Below are positions 1-13,200 of a DNA stretch of 64,000 bases, one piece after another. Under the pieces are notes generated by a model, which saw nothing but the letters and a program-made list of their open reading frames with translations, searched no databases and was not told where the DNA came from. Source of the stretch: Sipunculus nudus. Lineage: Eukaryota; Annelida; Sipuncula; Golfingiida; Sipunculidae. Position 1 is the stretch's first letter; every line of letters starts with the position of its first letter. Made by a program: the position numbers and the translations under genes. The DNA lies in the NCBI GenBank assembly GCA_026874595.1, contig CM049313.1, forward strand, positions 39,086,659-39,150,658, written 5' to 3'.

Positions 1-832
1 TGAAAAAAACACTGAAGAAGGCATACAGACACAGAAGTGACTGATTAAATCACTCAAGAAGGCACGCAGACACTCACGTAGCTGAAAAAAACACTGAAGA
101 AGGCATACAGACATAGAAGTGGCTGATTGTTTCACTCAAGAAGGCACGCAGACACTCACGTAGCTGAAAAAAACACTGAAGAAGGCTTACAGACACAGAT
201 GCGGCTGATTAAATCATTCAAGAAGGTACGCAGACACTCACGTAGCTGAAAAAAACACTGAAGAAGGCATACAGACACATAAGTGGCTTATTAAATCACT
301 AAAGAAGGCATGCAGACACTCAAGTAGCTGAAAAAAAAAACACTGAAGAAGGCATACAGACACAGAATTGGCTGATTAAATCATTCAAGAAGGTACGCAG
401 ACACTCACGTAGCTGAAAAAAACACTGAAGAAGGCATACAGACACAGAAGTGGCTGATTAAATCACTCAAGAAGGCATGCAGACACTCACGTAGCTGAAA
501 AAAACACTGAAGAAGGCATACAGACACAGATGTGGCTTATTAAATCACTCAAGAAGGCAATCAGACACTCACGAAGCTGAAAAAAAAACACTGAAGAAGG
601 CATACATACACAGAAGTGGCTGATTAAATCACTCAAAAAGGCACGCAGACACTCACGTAGCTGAAAAAAAACACTGAAGAAGGCTTACAGACACAGAAGT
701 GGCTGATTAAATCACTCAAGAAGGCATACAGACACTGAAGTGGCTGATTAAATCACTCAAGAAGGCATGCAGACACTCACGTAGCTGGAAAACACTGAAG
801 AAGGCATACAGGCACTGAAGTGGCTGATATAA
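1..832. repeat. 82-bp satellite array built from two 41-bp half-units
   Basis: About ten tandem copies with an 82-bp period (for example the TGAAAAAAACACTG motif at 1, 83 and 165), truncated by the window start. Each unit is itself a diverged dimer: a half containing ACTGAAGAAGGCATACAGAC and a half containing ACTCAAGAAGGCACGCAGAC, each about 41 bp. Copies differ by a few substitutions and by A-run length. Single, untandemised relatives of the first half-unit occur at about 29,661 and 37,506. Confidence 0.95.
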
Positions 833-1330
833 TCGTTGAGACAACTACAGAAGTGAAATATTGATATGGAGACTGACTTGTTTTCATGTAACATTTAAAC
901 TCTGCACTAACCCATACATTTGATCTAAAATCATGATACAGATAGCGTCCATCTCTTATACCTGTTTTTCGATGATCATTCAAAGTTTAGCCAAAACATC
1001 AAGGCTAGAAGATATTTTAAATTTTCTGACCAATCAATTGGAACTTCACTAAATCGATCTATTTAAAGTTAAAAGTCATAAAATTTATTAAATATAAATG
1101 CAAAATCACTCTAAATATCTTTTTAATTTATGCTAGACTTGAGATACGGTCTCTACTTTTCAATTTTCAAAGGCTTATTTTGAGACTGAAAAACAGATGT
1201 CATATCAGAAAATCAGAAAAGTAATCAAATTTTTATCCTTTGACTCCAAAACTTTAATAAACATGTTTTTTTTCTGACATCCTGCAATTTTCGAACAAAA
1301 TTAGAAATTAACATCTACCAAAATGTGACA
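833..1330. repeat. Dispersed repeat flank of the 82-bp satellite
   Basis: This stretch aligns with 29,990-30,490: the same order of GTTGAGACAAC, AGAAGTGAAA, a CTCTTATACCTGTTTTTC block, an ATCATTCAAA block and AACATCTACCA. The satellite is therefore an expanded internal part of a dispersed element, not a free-standing satellite. No terminal repeats or coding potential were recognised. Confidence 0.75.
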
Positions 1331-2345
1331 AGAGAAGCACACAGGTAAGGTTTGCAAGCTGAGCGTCATGACCTGTGTGTCACTTATTTCCGTTTTGTGG
1401 ACACTTTAATTGTCGCAAAAGGTTGACATTTTATTTAAGCGACCACTTGTAGTACCGGTAAAATATTGCTAAGCCAAGTGAAGCCGAATGTTGTGTAGAA
1501 ACCAGTACATTGCATTACAATCTCGTGCAGAATTTTCTTGATTTGATCTTACTAACAAAATTTCCCGATGCGAAAAGCGCTTTCACTTTCCATACAAAGT
1601 TCCATACCAGTACAAAAATGTTTACCTACATCGGCTCAAAATCCCATACAGGCAACTATTTTTGACTGCCATGGAAAATCTCTAACAACATATGGCATTT
1701 CCCACGCTGACATATTGATAGATTTTTCGTTATTGCTTTAGGCTTCGTGCAGATGGCGCTTCAAACAAGTTTCTATTTACAAGCGGCTTCCATCGACTGG
1801 TATCGGCGGCGGCGAGCATACAGAGCTTACCTATGATCCAACCATTAAATTGCCAATATTGACCTTACTTCATTATCCCCCCCCCCCCGAGTTACAATGA
1901 TTTAACTTTGGTTTTATGGTTGATTTCTAGGTTGGTTGGCTGTTTCATTGGCTTAAAGGGTTTTTGAGCTGGACCTATGACAAACAACCAACCCATTATA
2001 TGTTGGTTCTACAATAGATCACAAGCTTATTAAGGTGACTCCATGTTGAAGTGAGGCAACCTGAATGGTTTTAAAAATATGACAAATTTACATATACCTG
2101 ATACATTTACGTAGGGCCTCTCATAGAATTTTTTTATTCTTTTTTGTAAAGACTTAGCCCAATTAATTGAATTTCGAGACTTCCTTTACATATTGATATT
2201 TATAAGGATTTGCTGGGTGACTGTGGCATCTCAGTTTGAAATTTCAGTTTTATTCAATTGGTAAATTAACAGGTCTCTCAGGGGTATAAAGATCTTGTGT
2301 TTATAAAATAATGAAAAATAATGAATTAATGACTACATGTTTATG
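1331..2345. other. Intergenic, nothing recognised
   Basis: No convincing exon, RNA gene or terminal repeat was seen. It contains a 12-base C run at 1877-1888 and otherwise unremarkable AT-rich DNA. Confidence 0.5.
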
Positions 2346-2594
2346 CATGGGCGTCAATACAGGGGGGATGTGGGTATATATCCCCCCCCCCCCACACACA
2401 CACTTTTTATGTAATCCTCCCCATGCTATTCAGATAATAATAGATATATATATTGAAAATGAAATATATTAATCATTAGAATTATAGACTTTAGTTCCAT
2501 TTCTGAGATTAATATGAAATATATTTCTAAACCTGGCATAGAATTATCATATACTGGAAACATAAAACTTGTTTAAGATAATCTAACGCCACTG
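2346..2594. mobile_element. Possible hAT-like MITE with internal poly-C
   Basis: The left end CATGGGCGTCAAT and the right end (read inverted CAGTGGCGTTAGAT) are loose inverted repeats, of the CAGxGGCG kind known from hAT elements. The 8-bp flanks match at only 5 of 8 positions. A second locus at 51,557-51,673 has the same layout: a GGGGCGG start, an internal poly-C tract and a GACGCCACTG end. Assignment is tentative. Confidence 0.4.
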
Positions 2595-3096
2595 ACTATA
2601 TGGTCAAGGGGTATTAGAGCGTTCTCATCTCTGCCAACTGTATATCAATGAAATATGGCTCAAGCATCCAAAAATCATCTACCTTCACCCAGGGGGGAAA
2701 TGATTATCTTTTTGTCACTTTTACACAAAAATTTAATGATTTAATTTCCGGAGTTCTCTTCGCCAAGATCACAAAATATATGGATTATGTAGATAAGTAA
2801 AAGAGTAAAAGATGTATTTTCATTATTTGATTTCCATCATGGAAGCCATCTTCACCCCCCCCCCCCCCCATGCAGGGGACAAAAATACTATGAGAACAAC
2901 TATATGCACCATATTCTGGTGTAGTCATTTTCCTGCAGACTAATCGAGATATATTCGATATAGAGTATATATTCAAAGTAAAGCGTTCAGTTTAACATTA
3001 ATTTATTTGTTACATAGCAGGAACATATATAATTTTTTGTACTGATGACGCATTTTTACTTTAATTGGACTGTCTCAGATTTTCACCTGACCGAAT

Positions 3097-3148
<52 letters not shown>

Positions 3149-4163
3149 CATTGTATTGTAGCAGACAATGGGCATTCATTAGGAAGAATATACGTACCGT
3201 TTCTTGAAAATATCTTACAACTTTAAGAAAGGGTAGTACAAGCAAAAAAGGATTAAATAACAGAAGTTGGAGAAAAAGATTTATTGACAGTTCAAACAGC
3301 TTATGTATAATAAAAAATCTGGTTCTATTGGACATGTTGTATTCATGCTCGAATTCGACTGAAATGTCAGATATTTTGTATTAAAAAATGACTTTATTTT
3401 CATCATTAAGGTTCTGTATACTTCTTAAACCCAACCACCCTAAAATGCAGGTTAATCCGTAAATGCTTAACGAGTATTCTTGTGGCTTATATCTGACTTT
3501 TCTTAATATAGAAAAACTTGTAAAAACCCAAATACCTTTTTTTTACAATGCTATTGCATACCATAAACCGAGGTTTAATCAGTTTTCTCCTGTTCGTACT
3601 TTTCTGCTAACTTTCCTTGTGGATAACAGGCATAATTTTCATCATTACATGTTAGACTAACTATACCTAACTATGCCATGTATGTAACTTACCGTAATCC
3701 TACGACCATGTATATAAAATTAAAAAGCAGATGTCTTATACTTACATATCCGGGATATAATTTTGCTCTCTCTCTCTCACATTGCTTCTATTCAAATCCT
3801 TATCCTCAGTTAAGCTTGAAAACTAACAAAATATTACAGCACAGCAGATAAATTTCGTAAAGAGGGGCCTAATAACGAAAACGATATATCACCTAAAACA
3901 AATACTGGGTCCTCTGATCATCAGAAGTTATAGACACCTAAATAAACTGAAAAATGTTCTTCAGTAATTGATCCTGAAAAGAGGTCATGATGGGGTCAAG
4001 CACCTGTCACCGTCAGCCACCTCTGTTTCCCGGATATGAGCTTCATATTTTGGTTAAAATTGCGTAAGCGCCATTAAGTCGTAGTTTATGTTTGGTCTGG
4101 CTATTTGTGAAGCCGTCTCTCCTGTACAGACTTTCTCTTCTTCTTCTCCTCTTGTGTTGGTCA
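2595..4163. other. Region downstream of the host gene, probably including its 3' UTR
   Basis: This lies 3' of the minus-strand stop codon at 4164. AATAAA on the minus strand is seen near 3,281, and an AAATAAAG context near 3,390; either could be the poly-A signal. It also holds a 15-base C run at 2855-2869 and a TA repeat. Short open frames here show no codon or domain signal. Confidence 0.35.
3099..3144. repeat. (AT)n microsatellite
   Basis: Uninterrupted AT dinucleotide run of 46 bp. Confidence 0.98.
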
Positions 4164-4252
4164 CTAGGTGGCAGCACTGAGGATGACGGCAGCGACTGCT
4201 GTGATCAACCAGACCGCCGCCCCAGCACCACGCCTCTCGGAATTGTTTTTCC
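4164..4252 (-). CDS. Exon 6: C-terminal anchor tail and stop
   Basis: The acceptor is TGTTTTAG at 4253-4260. The exon begins with two bases that complete a glycine codon left by exon 5. It encodes KNNSERRG followed by about 20 hydrophobic residues (AGAAVWLITAVAAVILSAAT) and a TAG stop at 4164-4166. The charged linker followed by a hydrophobic end is typical of a GPI-attachment signal or a short membrane tail. Confidence 0.8.
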
Positions 4253-7200
4253 CTAAAACAGACAATTAATGTGAACATTAAGACTCTTAAGACTACAAGA
4301 AGCCGGAATGTCGAAGAAATCATTGGTACACTGCCATCAAGTGTTCCTGAACAATGTTTCATATATAATTACCACCCCGCTTAGGAGGTTATGATTTCTT
4401 TCCTGTCTGTAAAGCAGAAGATCGGTTTGTTTTGGCGGAGGTGTGCGCTCTACTGAGGGCAATTTCAGTTTGTTTTTAAGTAAAGGACCGCAATAACATT
4501 TCAAGTATCATTTCGCAAAAAAAAAGGAAAAGAAAGCCCGATTGGATTTTTTATGCGATAAATTAAAAGATCATAATCTTAGGATGAATATTTGAATTTT
4601 ATCATACCTATTAGGTCTATCTAGTCTATCAACAGATTAATTAAGGTTTTGTTCTAAGACACTTTTTCCAGAAATCATTGCGGGCGGGCGATTTGTTTTT
4701 TGTTTGTTTATCTTTCCGTGTATGTTTAATAAAAATGTCAAATTATCAAGGAAAAGCATGATAATAACAAATTTTTAAGTAAAAGCACTACATGACAAAT
4801 GGATAATATGTATTATAACTTTTTGAAAGCGGCTGGAACTCAAAATTGGTTTTCTTTAAAAAATTTTAAAAAAAAGAATGTTGATGATGGGGATTAAAAT
4901 TGACGAGGGCGATACCCAAGAACCATACTTTATTTTTATTTTTATTTATTTATTTTTTTTTATTTTGCCTTAACAGCAGAGTTGACAATCATTTGTAGTG
5001 GAACAGATGTATTAAACAGCCTACATACTATTACGAAATAATGATCGACTCTACTGGATAATCTATCAAAATAAGGCCGGCCATGCACGCACACAAGAAT
5101 TTGTTGCGCAACACGAGATATTTTTAAATATTTTTCGAAGGTGCAACCGCAGCGCCATCTGTCGGCAACTAAGATTGTGTATCAAGGCAGAAAGCGGCAA
5201 CTCTTGATCAAGATCTAAGGCCATAGATAAGGTTTGTTTATTTGTTGATATTTTTACATTTTTTCCCTTTATTAAAAATGTTCAGTTCTTAGAGTATCAA
5301 CGAACACAATTTGATTACATTAATTAAATATGAAGTGAACAATAAACTTTTGTCATATCTAATACTTATTGTTTACAAATGATCTATAGATATGTTATTC
5401 CTATGGCCTGTGTAACACCCCGACACCGAGAAACATGTTGCATAAAATAGAACATGTCCTGTTTCTTAAAACATGTTGCAGAATACTTTGAAAAAAAATT
5501 TGTCACACATATATGAAACATGTTGCGCAATATATCCCTAGTGTGTGGCCGGTTTACAATTGATGACTACTTGTTCATGTTTTCCCTCTTATTACCGCCA
5601 CCCCCTAATAATCAAAGACTTGCACATAAAATATCATTACTATTTTATAAACAATGGTCCAATGCTACAAAAACCCGACGACAATGTTGACCGAAAATTA
5701 TAAACTACCTTGACCTTTAATGTTGTCTGAACTCACCAGAGCAGTTGAGCATTCTTTTGACTGGTTTGAAGGCATGGTCATACAGCTTCTCTACAAAGCT
5801 GGCCGCGTAGATGTTACACTCAGTCTTTATAGCAGAACTGTGGCACATTTTAAGGCCGTCCACCGCCCTGAAAATCATAGGAACAAACTCACCTTTATTT
5901 TTAGATATACATACATCTTTAAGGATTTTTGTAGTGTGTATCAATATTAAAATTAACGGTGGTGCCCCTCGAACTTTGGCATGGATCTCTGCGGCCACGT
6001 GTCGGGAGTGATGCCAAATGTGCCCCAAGGGGCCATTTCATATCTTTCCCATAAATTATGAGAAATTTGAAATGATTTCACAAAGGGGCTATCGCAGCGC
6101 CATCAAACATAAACAACATGAACTACGTATGAACGGGTAATAACCGAGCAGGTTAAATTGCCTTGCTCCTTATCATGAAGGATGTACATAATACCACGGG
6201 AGTTGATTGTTTTTACTACTATTCCTATTGTGACGTCATAGTCACAGTGATTACTACAGTGACACATACAGGCGTCAGGAAGATGGCGTTAGGGTGTGTG
6301 TGTGTGGTTTTGTTCATAACATATCTCACCCAATCATGAACGGAATCGCATGATCCTTTTACGAAATCTCAGGAATGGGCAAATTATAGTATGAAAGAAT
6401 GTCCAAAACATGAAAATATCAGTCATGTTATCACCAAGTTTCATGGTTTTTCACTTTCACCTGCAGGTTACAATCTATACAGAGAAAGAGATCTACATCG
6501 GAGACGATATTTCTCAAATTATGTGATAATGTAGCGAACCGGGGGCCGGTTAATCCGGCTCTGTTGCAACCCCTTTTGTAATAACGGTGACTATGGTAAA
6601 AATCAAATCGCTTTTCTACCGGGCGACTTCGCCCCTTACAGGTTCCAAACATATTAACCTCGTCCCTAGGACGATCTTGCCACAATAACAAGGAAACTGA
6701 AGCTAATGAATCATGCCTCCCACACAAGTGATTTATAAATTTTTCTCGTTTTGAGTGTAGAGATCTGAGTTGATGACCTGTTAAAATATATCTATATATA
6801 CTTGAACATGGAGTGAAACTTGTGGCGTAAAAACGTCCTTTTGGCGGAGTGACGGCTGACAAGCGGGTCGTTCACGACCCAGTCTCTGTGGGTCTCGCTT
6901 TAGCAACCAGTTTCGACACAACATTGTTTACAGTTCTGTTCTGTTCGCATACATGTCATAAAAACACGTTTCCCTCACACCCATACAAACAGGGTGTGTG
7001 TGTTGGGGGGAGGGGTATTCTGTCCGTACACTTTTAGATTGTCCTCCTCACATTTCACAGCAAAAAAAAAACCATGTGTATATGCGAATGTGTTATGTTA
7101 TGACATTTGACCTATGTTTGCTTGTGTTTAACCCTTAACCTTCGACACTTACTGGCACATTTCAGTCATTGCTTCACGATCCGTACGTCCTCCTAGTGAC

Positions 7201-10200
7201 GTCATTCTGTTTTGAAATTTGGTCGTACATGGGGGCACGGCATTAATGACCGCAGGTTTGATATAGCAGTCCAAATGTCTAAACATTTCTGAAACGAATA
7301 TTTATAAAATTTGAAATACATTTGTCTTTATATTTTGCTCATACATATTGTAGATACATTGAGTACTGATGGTCTTTATTGGTAATTTTAATATCTGGTG
7401 TTCATGTAAAACTGTTTATGTTACTTTCCTCATTGGACAGGGAATTTCAATTTGTGTTTTCCAGAATATTTAAGGGATTCCAAAATTTTAGAAACTTACA
7501 GTAACTGGCATTTTGTTCGTATAATTATAACCTCACTTAAATAGTAAGATATTCTGCATTAAAATGTGTACATTACATTTTACATTTTTTTTATAATATT
7601 ATATTTAAAAATAATCATGTAAAGCAGGAGAACACTGAAATTCACAAAAAGGTAGTAACTACAATATCAAATATGTGATGAAGCAATAACTAGAACTTCC
7701 TTCAGTATGATGCTTGAACACTCATTAAGAGCTCCAGAACAGAAGGAACACTGAGATGAAGGGATGAAGTTAAGAGAACTTCGAGGATGTATTCACCTTA
7801 TTAATTCACAAAATGTAAGGTTGTTGACTGATGGGTTCAGTGTATTTTGCGAGGTTAAATACAATTATACGATCAAACTTTGGTTAACTTTTATTTCTCT
7901 CTTTCGTTTTGGCACTCTTAAATCTACTTGCCACTGATAAATTTGTACTTAAAATGGAAACGAGAAGTCCAAGCAGAGAAAAAAATCAATGGGAAAGAAC
8001 TTTAGCGTATTAATTATAATACTTATTTCTTTCGTCATGATGATGGCAAAAATTAACAAACATTTCTTTCGTCTAAACCGTGTTAATCCCTGATATTACA
8101 TAGTTTAAAACGGGTGAGGGCCTTTTTGAAAAGTCTACAAATCCCATGTACGAAACCTTTATTGTTCATAATTGTTCGTTCGTTGTTCTATAATGAAAGC
8201 CCACTGCCATGTTGTCACTTTTTGGCAAATTTTGGGCTCATTTACATTTTGAGAAGCTGCCCTGTCAAGTGCGCTATCAGACCATAAGACTGTTGGACCG
8301 GACGATGTCGGGCTGTACGCCGTAAACCGAAGTACAGAATCCTGTGGCTTCTGGATGGCGTGAAGGTATTTTTGTAGAAAAATATATTGGGTAACTGTCA
8401 CACTGGTAAAGATGTGAACAACCAGGTTCTTTTTAGAATCTAGAGAGTTTCTATAATCCTCGATCACTCGCTGTACAAACACGTTTCATAGTCCACGTAC
8501 CGCGCACAAACTATTCTTTTTGGGCGTTGAATCACAGTTTCTCACAGCTGATCTCTCATGGAATCTTCAAGATCTGGTACCACAATAAGCTTCCAAATAG
8601 CAATATCCTGTACCTCTACCTTGATGCGTATCTATAAAGTCTAAGGTTTGTTCCTGGAAGCGCACACAACAAGTATATTCACGCCAGATTACCATGCAGT
8701 CTGTCGGTAAAATCCGTCACTAGCTCTGAAGTCCTTTACAGAGAAATCATTTGTGGCTTTCCTCAGACATCGACTAGCTACACTTGTAGACTCCACATCT
8801 CAGCTGCCTCCACTGGCACTTATGCAGACCGGCGCAAGGACTGCTGAAGGGATCGACAGTCTATACCACATACGGTACGCTATAACAGGCCCTTGTCCAA
8901 AATCTTTTACTCCATTTCTTATAAATGTTTGCTGACGTCACAACTCCCGATTGTCCTCCGGCCAATCATTACTCAAAATTACGCCGTACGTCAATCACTT
9001 TGCGAATATTAAAAAGGAAAGGCCTCTAACAACAGAGTGTGGGAAAACCTAGCTTACACAGGTGCACTTCTTTGATATCTACAAATAACACTAGTGATCG
9101 CCAAAACAGAGGAAGCTTCATCTAAACTAACATTAAACGAGACACGTGTGTTCTTCAACCAACTATCTCACAACATTATCTAAACATAATACTCCATATT
9201 AATGCACAATAAATTATAAAAAAAAAATCATTTGGCCACACTCCCTACCAGAATACCCAACGCAACACCTAAGTGATAGCTCTCTGGTGACAGGAACTTT
9301 TTAAAAATTATATATGTATTATAGTCATAGATGTTGTATGTTAAAGACCCGTCGTATTTGAAAAATAACGACAAGGGATTAAAACAAAAATCAATTAATA
9401 AGAGTCTCATGAAGACTGCAATAAATGACCGAAGTTTTAGATAATTGCTTTCAAATCGTAAGCTGCAATAGCCTAATGTGCATGTCAAGAAAATTAAAGC
9501 AACCGTGTTTGTAGGTTAAAAATGTGTCAAGGTCAAAGTTAGGCAAAATGTATGGTGGTAATTTTATATTTATGCTTAAAATTTCAGATCGAACTTCTGG
9601 TGTGCACCTAAATATAAACTAAATACAAATATATTCTGGAAAAAAAAATGCCTAGCATCAATAGTTCAGTGAGTGAAGGTCACTCCTACTCTTCAGACAA
9701 AAAACATTATAGTCAAGTCCGTAACCCCTACAAATTGAGGAACATTTAACTAATTTCTGACATGTACATTAGACATATATATAAGAAAGTTTATACAATA
9801 TATGCACAAATTAATGCCAGTGGGTTGGATAAAAGGCTATCTTGATGGGTAGCAATAGCTTCTAATTGTAAAACACAGGCGTTTGCTTAATATCATTTAG
9901 GAACGAAGACACAGTGACCAAGTTTATGATATGGTAGCGGAAATTAGGTGCCTCTATCTGTGTGTCGAATTTCGAATTTGTAACGTGTCAAAATGTGCAA
10001 ACCTTACAGATAGGCTGACGGGCAGACGCAAAATGGAAACAGGGTGTTTGCTGGAGCTCAGATAACTTTTAGTCATTTGAGCTTAAACTACATGTAATAG
10101 CAGCCGACAAAGTAATAACTTGGCCGGAACGACTTTAACAACTGTTAAGTTGTTACTAAAGCAAACGTGCCAATAACGTAATTCAACTTCTCTGTAAAAC

Positions 10201-13200
10201 CTGAAACTCACCCTGTTTTCCGTCCCCGCACATGTAGTCGTATACACCGGTCATAGTCTCCAAGCTGTTCGCGGTGGCTGAGTCGCATTCACTCTGTAGC
10301 CTTTCCAAGCAGGTTTTGATCTTTTGGTAATCACTGAAATGTAAGTGACTAACCAGATAAGCTTTTGTCACATTTCTTGTTTACATGCGCTTGCTAAAAT
10401 TTTACTTATTCCGCAAAGTCCTTACCTCAAAAACATCTGTGATTATGCATTTTATCTTAAAACAATTGTGTCCAAGATATTGGATTTATATTTATATTTA
10501 CGCCGATGGTGTATATAGAATCCTCCGTGCATTCTGAAGACAATTTCTGTACCTGCAGTTTCTGACCAAGAGGTTCGAACTCTTGTTAGTCCGATTCTGA
10601 GCTGTTTGTATTCATTGAGGTTAAAGTTTTAACACAACCAAGTTCGGGCCAAACGTATTGACAAAAAATGCTCACGTGCATGCTTTCTCCACGCGTTCTC
10701 TGGTCTGTGCGATGTCCAGGCCGTCCTGCTGGAGCTTCTCGATATTCTCACTGTCAAACATGCTTCCTTCCAAACAGGACTCTATCTGAGACTGAGTACA
10801 GGCCAAAATGCTCAGTGGCGCTGCAAAAAAAAATTAAAGAAAGCAACCGTATATGTGTTGAACTGATTGGATAATTTTTCTCTTTAATCACTGCTGTTAT
10901 AAAATTAATGCATGTTAAATGCTGACGGACTTTTAAAATTTTGTCAGATTTATCCTTGAACATATCACAGTTTTCATAATATAATATTTCCTCCGAATGG
11001 CAAAACGAACATATCATTTTTTTTGGTCCACTTTTATGCGATGGCGCAGCGTCCACAGTCCACTGCCTGCCGCCCGTTACCAAATATCTCAACAGCAGCT
11101 GCAGGTTTCATCATGAAACTTTGCAGACTTATTGATCATGTAATAGGTATGTAAAGAAATAGCTTTTGCTGCCGCAATCTACCCTGACCTACTTTCTACG
11201 GACTGAAATACTTGTTATGTCTTTAACCAATATCTAAAGAACAACAGCAGCCATGAGCATCATTGTATTTACAGGAATATCGATGATGTAACTGCTGATT
11301 GTAAGCTGCATGTGGCAATACATGTGTTGAAGTATTTTCTGCAAGCCATTTTTGAAAAATAATAAAAAAAAAGAGATAGGTACCTATAATGATAAATAAT
11401 GCAGTAGAGCAAGTGAGATTCTATAAAAACAGTAAGAATTGAATTCTATTATTTGTACAAAAATGTCTACATGGAAATTCAAATTGTATGATTTCATTTG
11501 ATTGCATAGATAATGAAATGAATTTCGGCTGATATTCCAGGTTATGATTAAATGATTTTTTTTCACTTTTACGGTTTTATTTCTTGATTACCCACCATAT
11601 CGTGCACAGAGTGAACTTTAGACCCCTGGGTTTAGTTTTAAATATACTGCTTTTTAACATATTTATGTTACTTGGATACACAAAGAGTGGAAAATATTGA
11701 AAGCTGTAAAATATTAAAAATAGCTTTAAATTTAATGAGTTACAAATCGATGTTTACGGATATTATGTTAATAGTCCCGATTTAATTGACGTATCTTGGA
11801 GAAGTCTAACAAAAAACACACAAGACCAGCCAACGATGAGTTTACGTTTTCTCCGTCAGAGGTCACTACTTCAAACGGTTTTATCTGGACCTTTATACAT
11901 GTCACAGTGAAAGTGTGTTATCAGTAGATACACGTATTTCCTTAAACTTTCAGTAAACACGAAATAAAGTGAGTTTCTAAAATCACTCAGGGACTTCACG
12001 TATTTTTTTATTCTAGAAATTACGTGTATTTCCTGAAAACAGGACCAGCAATTTCGTGTATTTACTGATTTGAAAACAAAGTCAACAAATACAACAATAC
12101 GAACCTATAGCATATTTATTTATTACCTAGATAAAAATAGTGAAGTTCCATGAATTTCCTCAAAAAATATGGTCAGAATTCTCCTGTTTGAATTGATATA
12201 AAAACAGTGACTAATAGGACATATGCATTCACTCAAATTGTTAGAATTAAAGCCAGCTATTCCTTTAATCTCTCATTATATGATTTCTGGTTTACTTTCC
12301 ATACAATTAATGAACTGTAAGTATAATTCTTTTTCTGAAACGTTATGAAGCGCCTCTGCGATGGACATGGGGCTATAAGCTTGTTTATCTTCCTATAAAG
12401 AAAATATGCACGTAATTCGGATAATTCATGTATTCCAGTCTTTATAATAAATAACCCAAAGGTCTCCTTTTTCTAAAATTATTTTATTTTTATAACCTGT
12501 AAAACTTTTATTGATAATTTGATTCAACGTGTAAGAGTGAAAAAGAGTGAATTTTCAGTTTGTTTAATAACCCTACCTGTAGCGGATGGTCACGGCTAAA
12601 GTCAGGGTATAAATATAGAGTTACATGGTGAACTGAAGTGTAAAGTGAGTACATAAAAGTCTGAATAAAAAATGAGCTTAAACACGATAATGGAAAAATG
12701 AGATGATTCTCAAATTTTAGTATAACTTGTTACGAGGACAAATTGTTGAGGGTGAAAAAACTGGGCCATTCCGGGATTCGAACACATGTCTGGCGTACCA
12801 ACCGCTTCGCTGGCGTTCGGTCCGCTTTAATGTCACCCCGTAACACACCACCTCTTAAGAGCGTTCTGCTATCAGAACAAGACTAATTATCCCAGGAGTC
12901 ACACTTTGGTGAGCTTATTCCTTGGGCCACAAAGTTAACCGTCACGTTAGACGAGCCCCCATTTTGTTAAGAGGACAAATTGTTGAGGGGGAAAATACTG
13001 GGCCGATCCGGGATTCGAACCAATGTCGGTGGCGCACAAGTCCGGCGTACCAACCGCTTCGCTAGCAGTTCGGTCCGCTTTTATGTCACCCCGTAACAAA
13101 CTGAACTATACAAGATTAGAAAATGAAAGAAATTATACTTCATTGATTTTACATATACAGGAAATATGAGCGCGTTAGCCTTTTAAAGGCTGTTCATAGA

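Noticed and set aside
5720-6028. Overlapping open frames on both strands at 5.7-6.0 kb
   Set aside because: Shadows of host-gene exon 5; only 5737-5867 on the minus strand is bounded by splice sites.
6431-6862. 143-residue open frame as a gene
   Set aside because: No motif, no splice or promoter context, and it lies in an intron of the host gene; chance length is possible.
8560-8900. GC-richer block with open frames on both strands
   Set aside because: Stops interrupt every frame that looked coding and no family was recognised; left as intron.
10754-11092. 112-residue minus-strand frame
   Set aside because: It overlaps exon 2 in a different frame and reads through the splice acceptor.
12965-13097. 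tRNA gene on the minus strand
   Set aside because: A and B boxes are present but no acceptor stem can form, and a related degenerate unit lies next to it.
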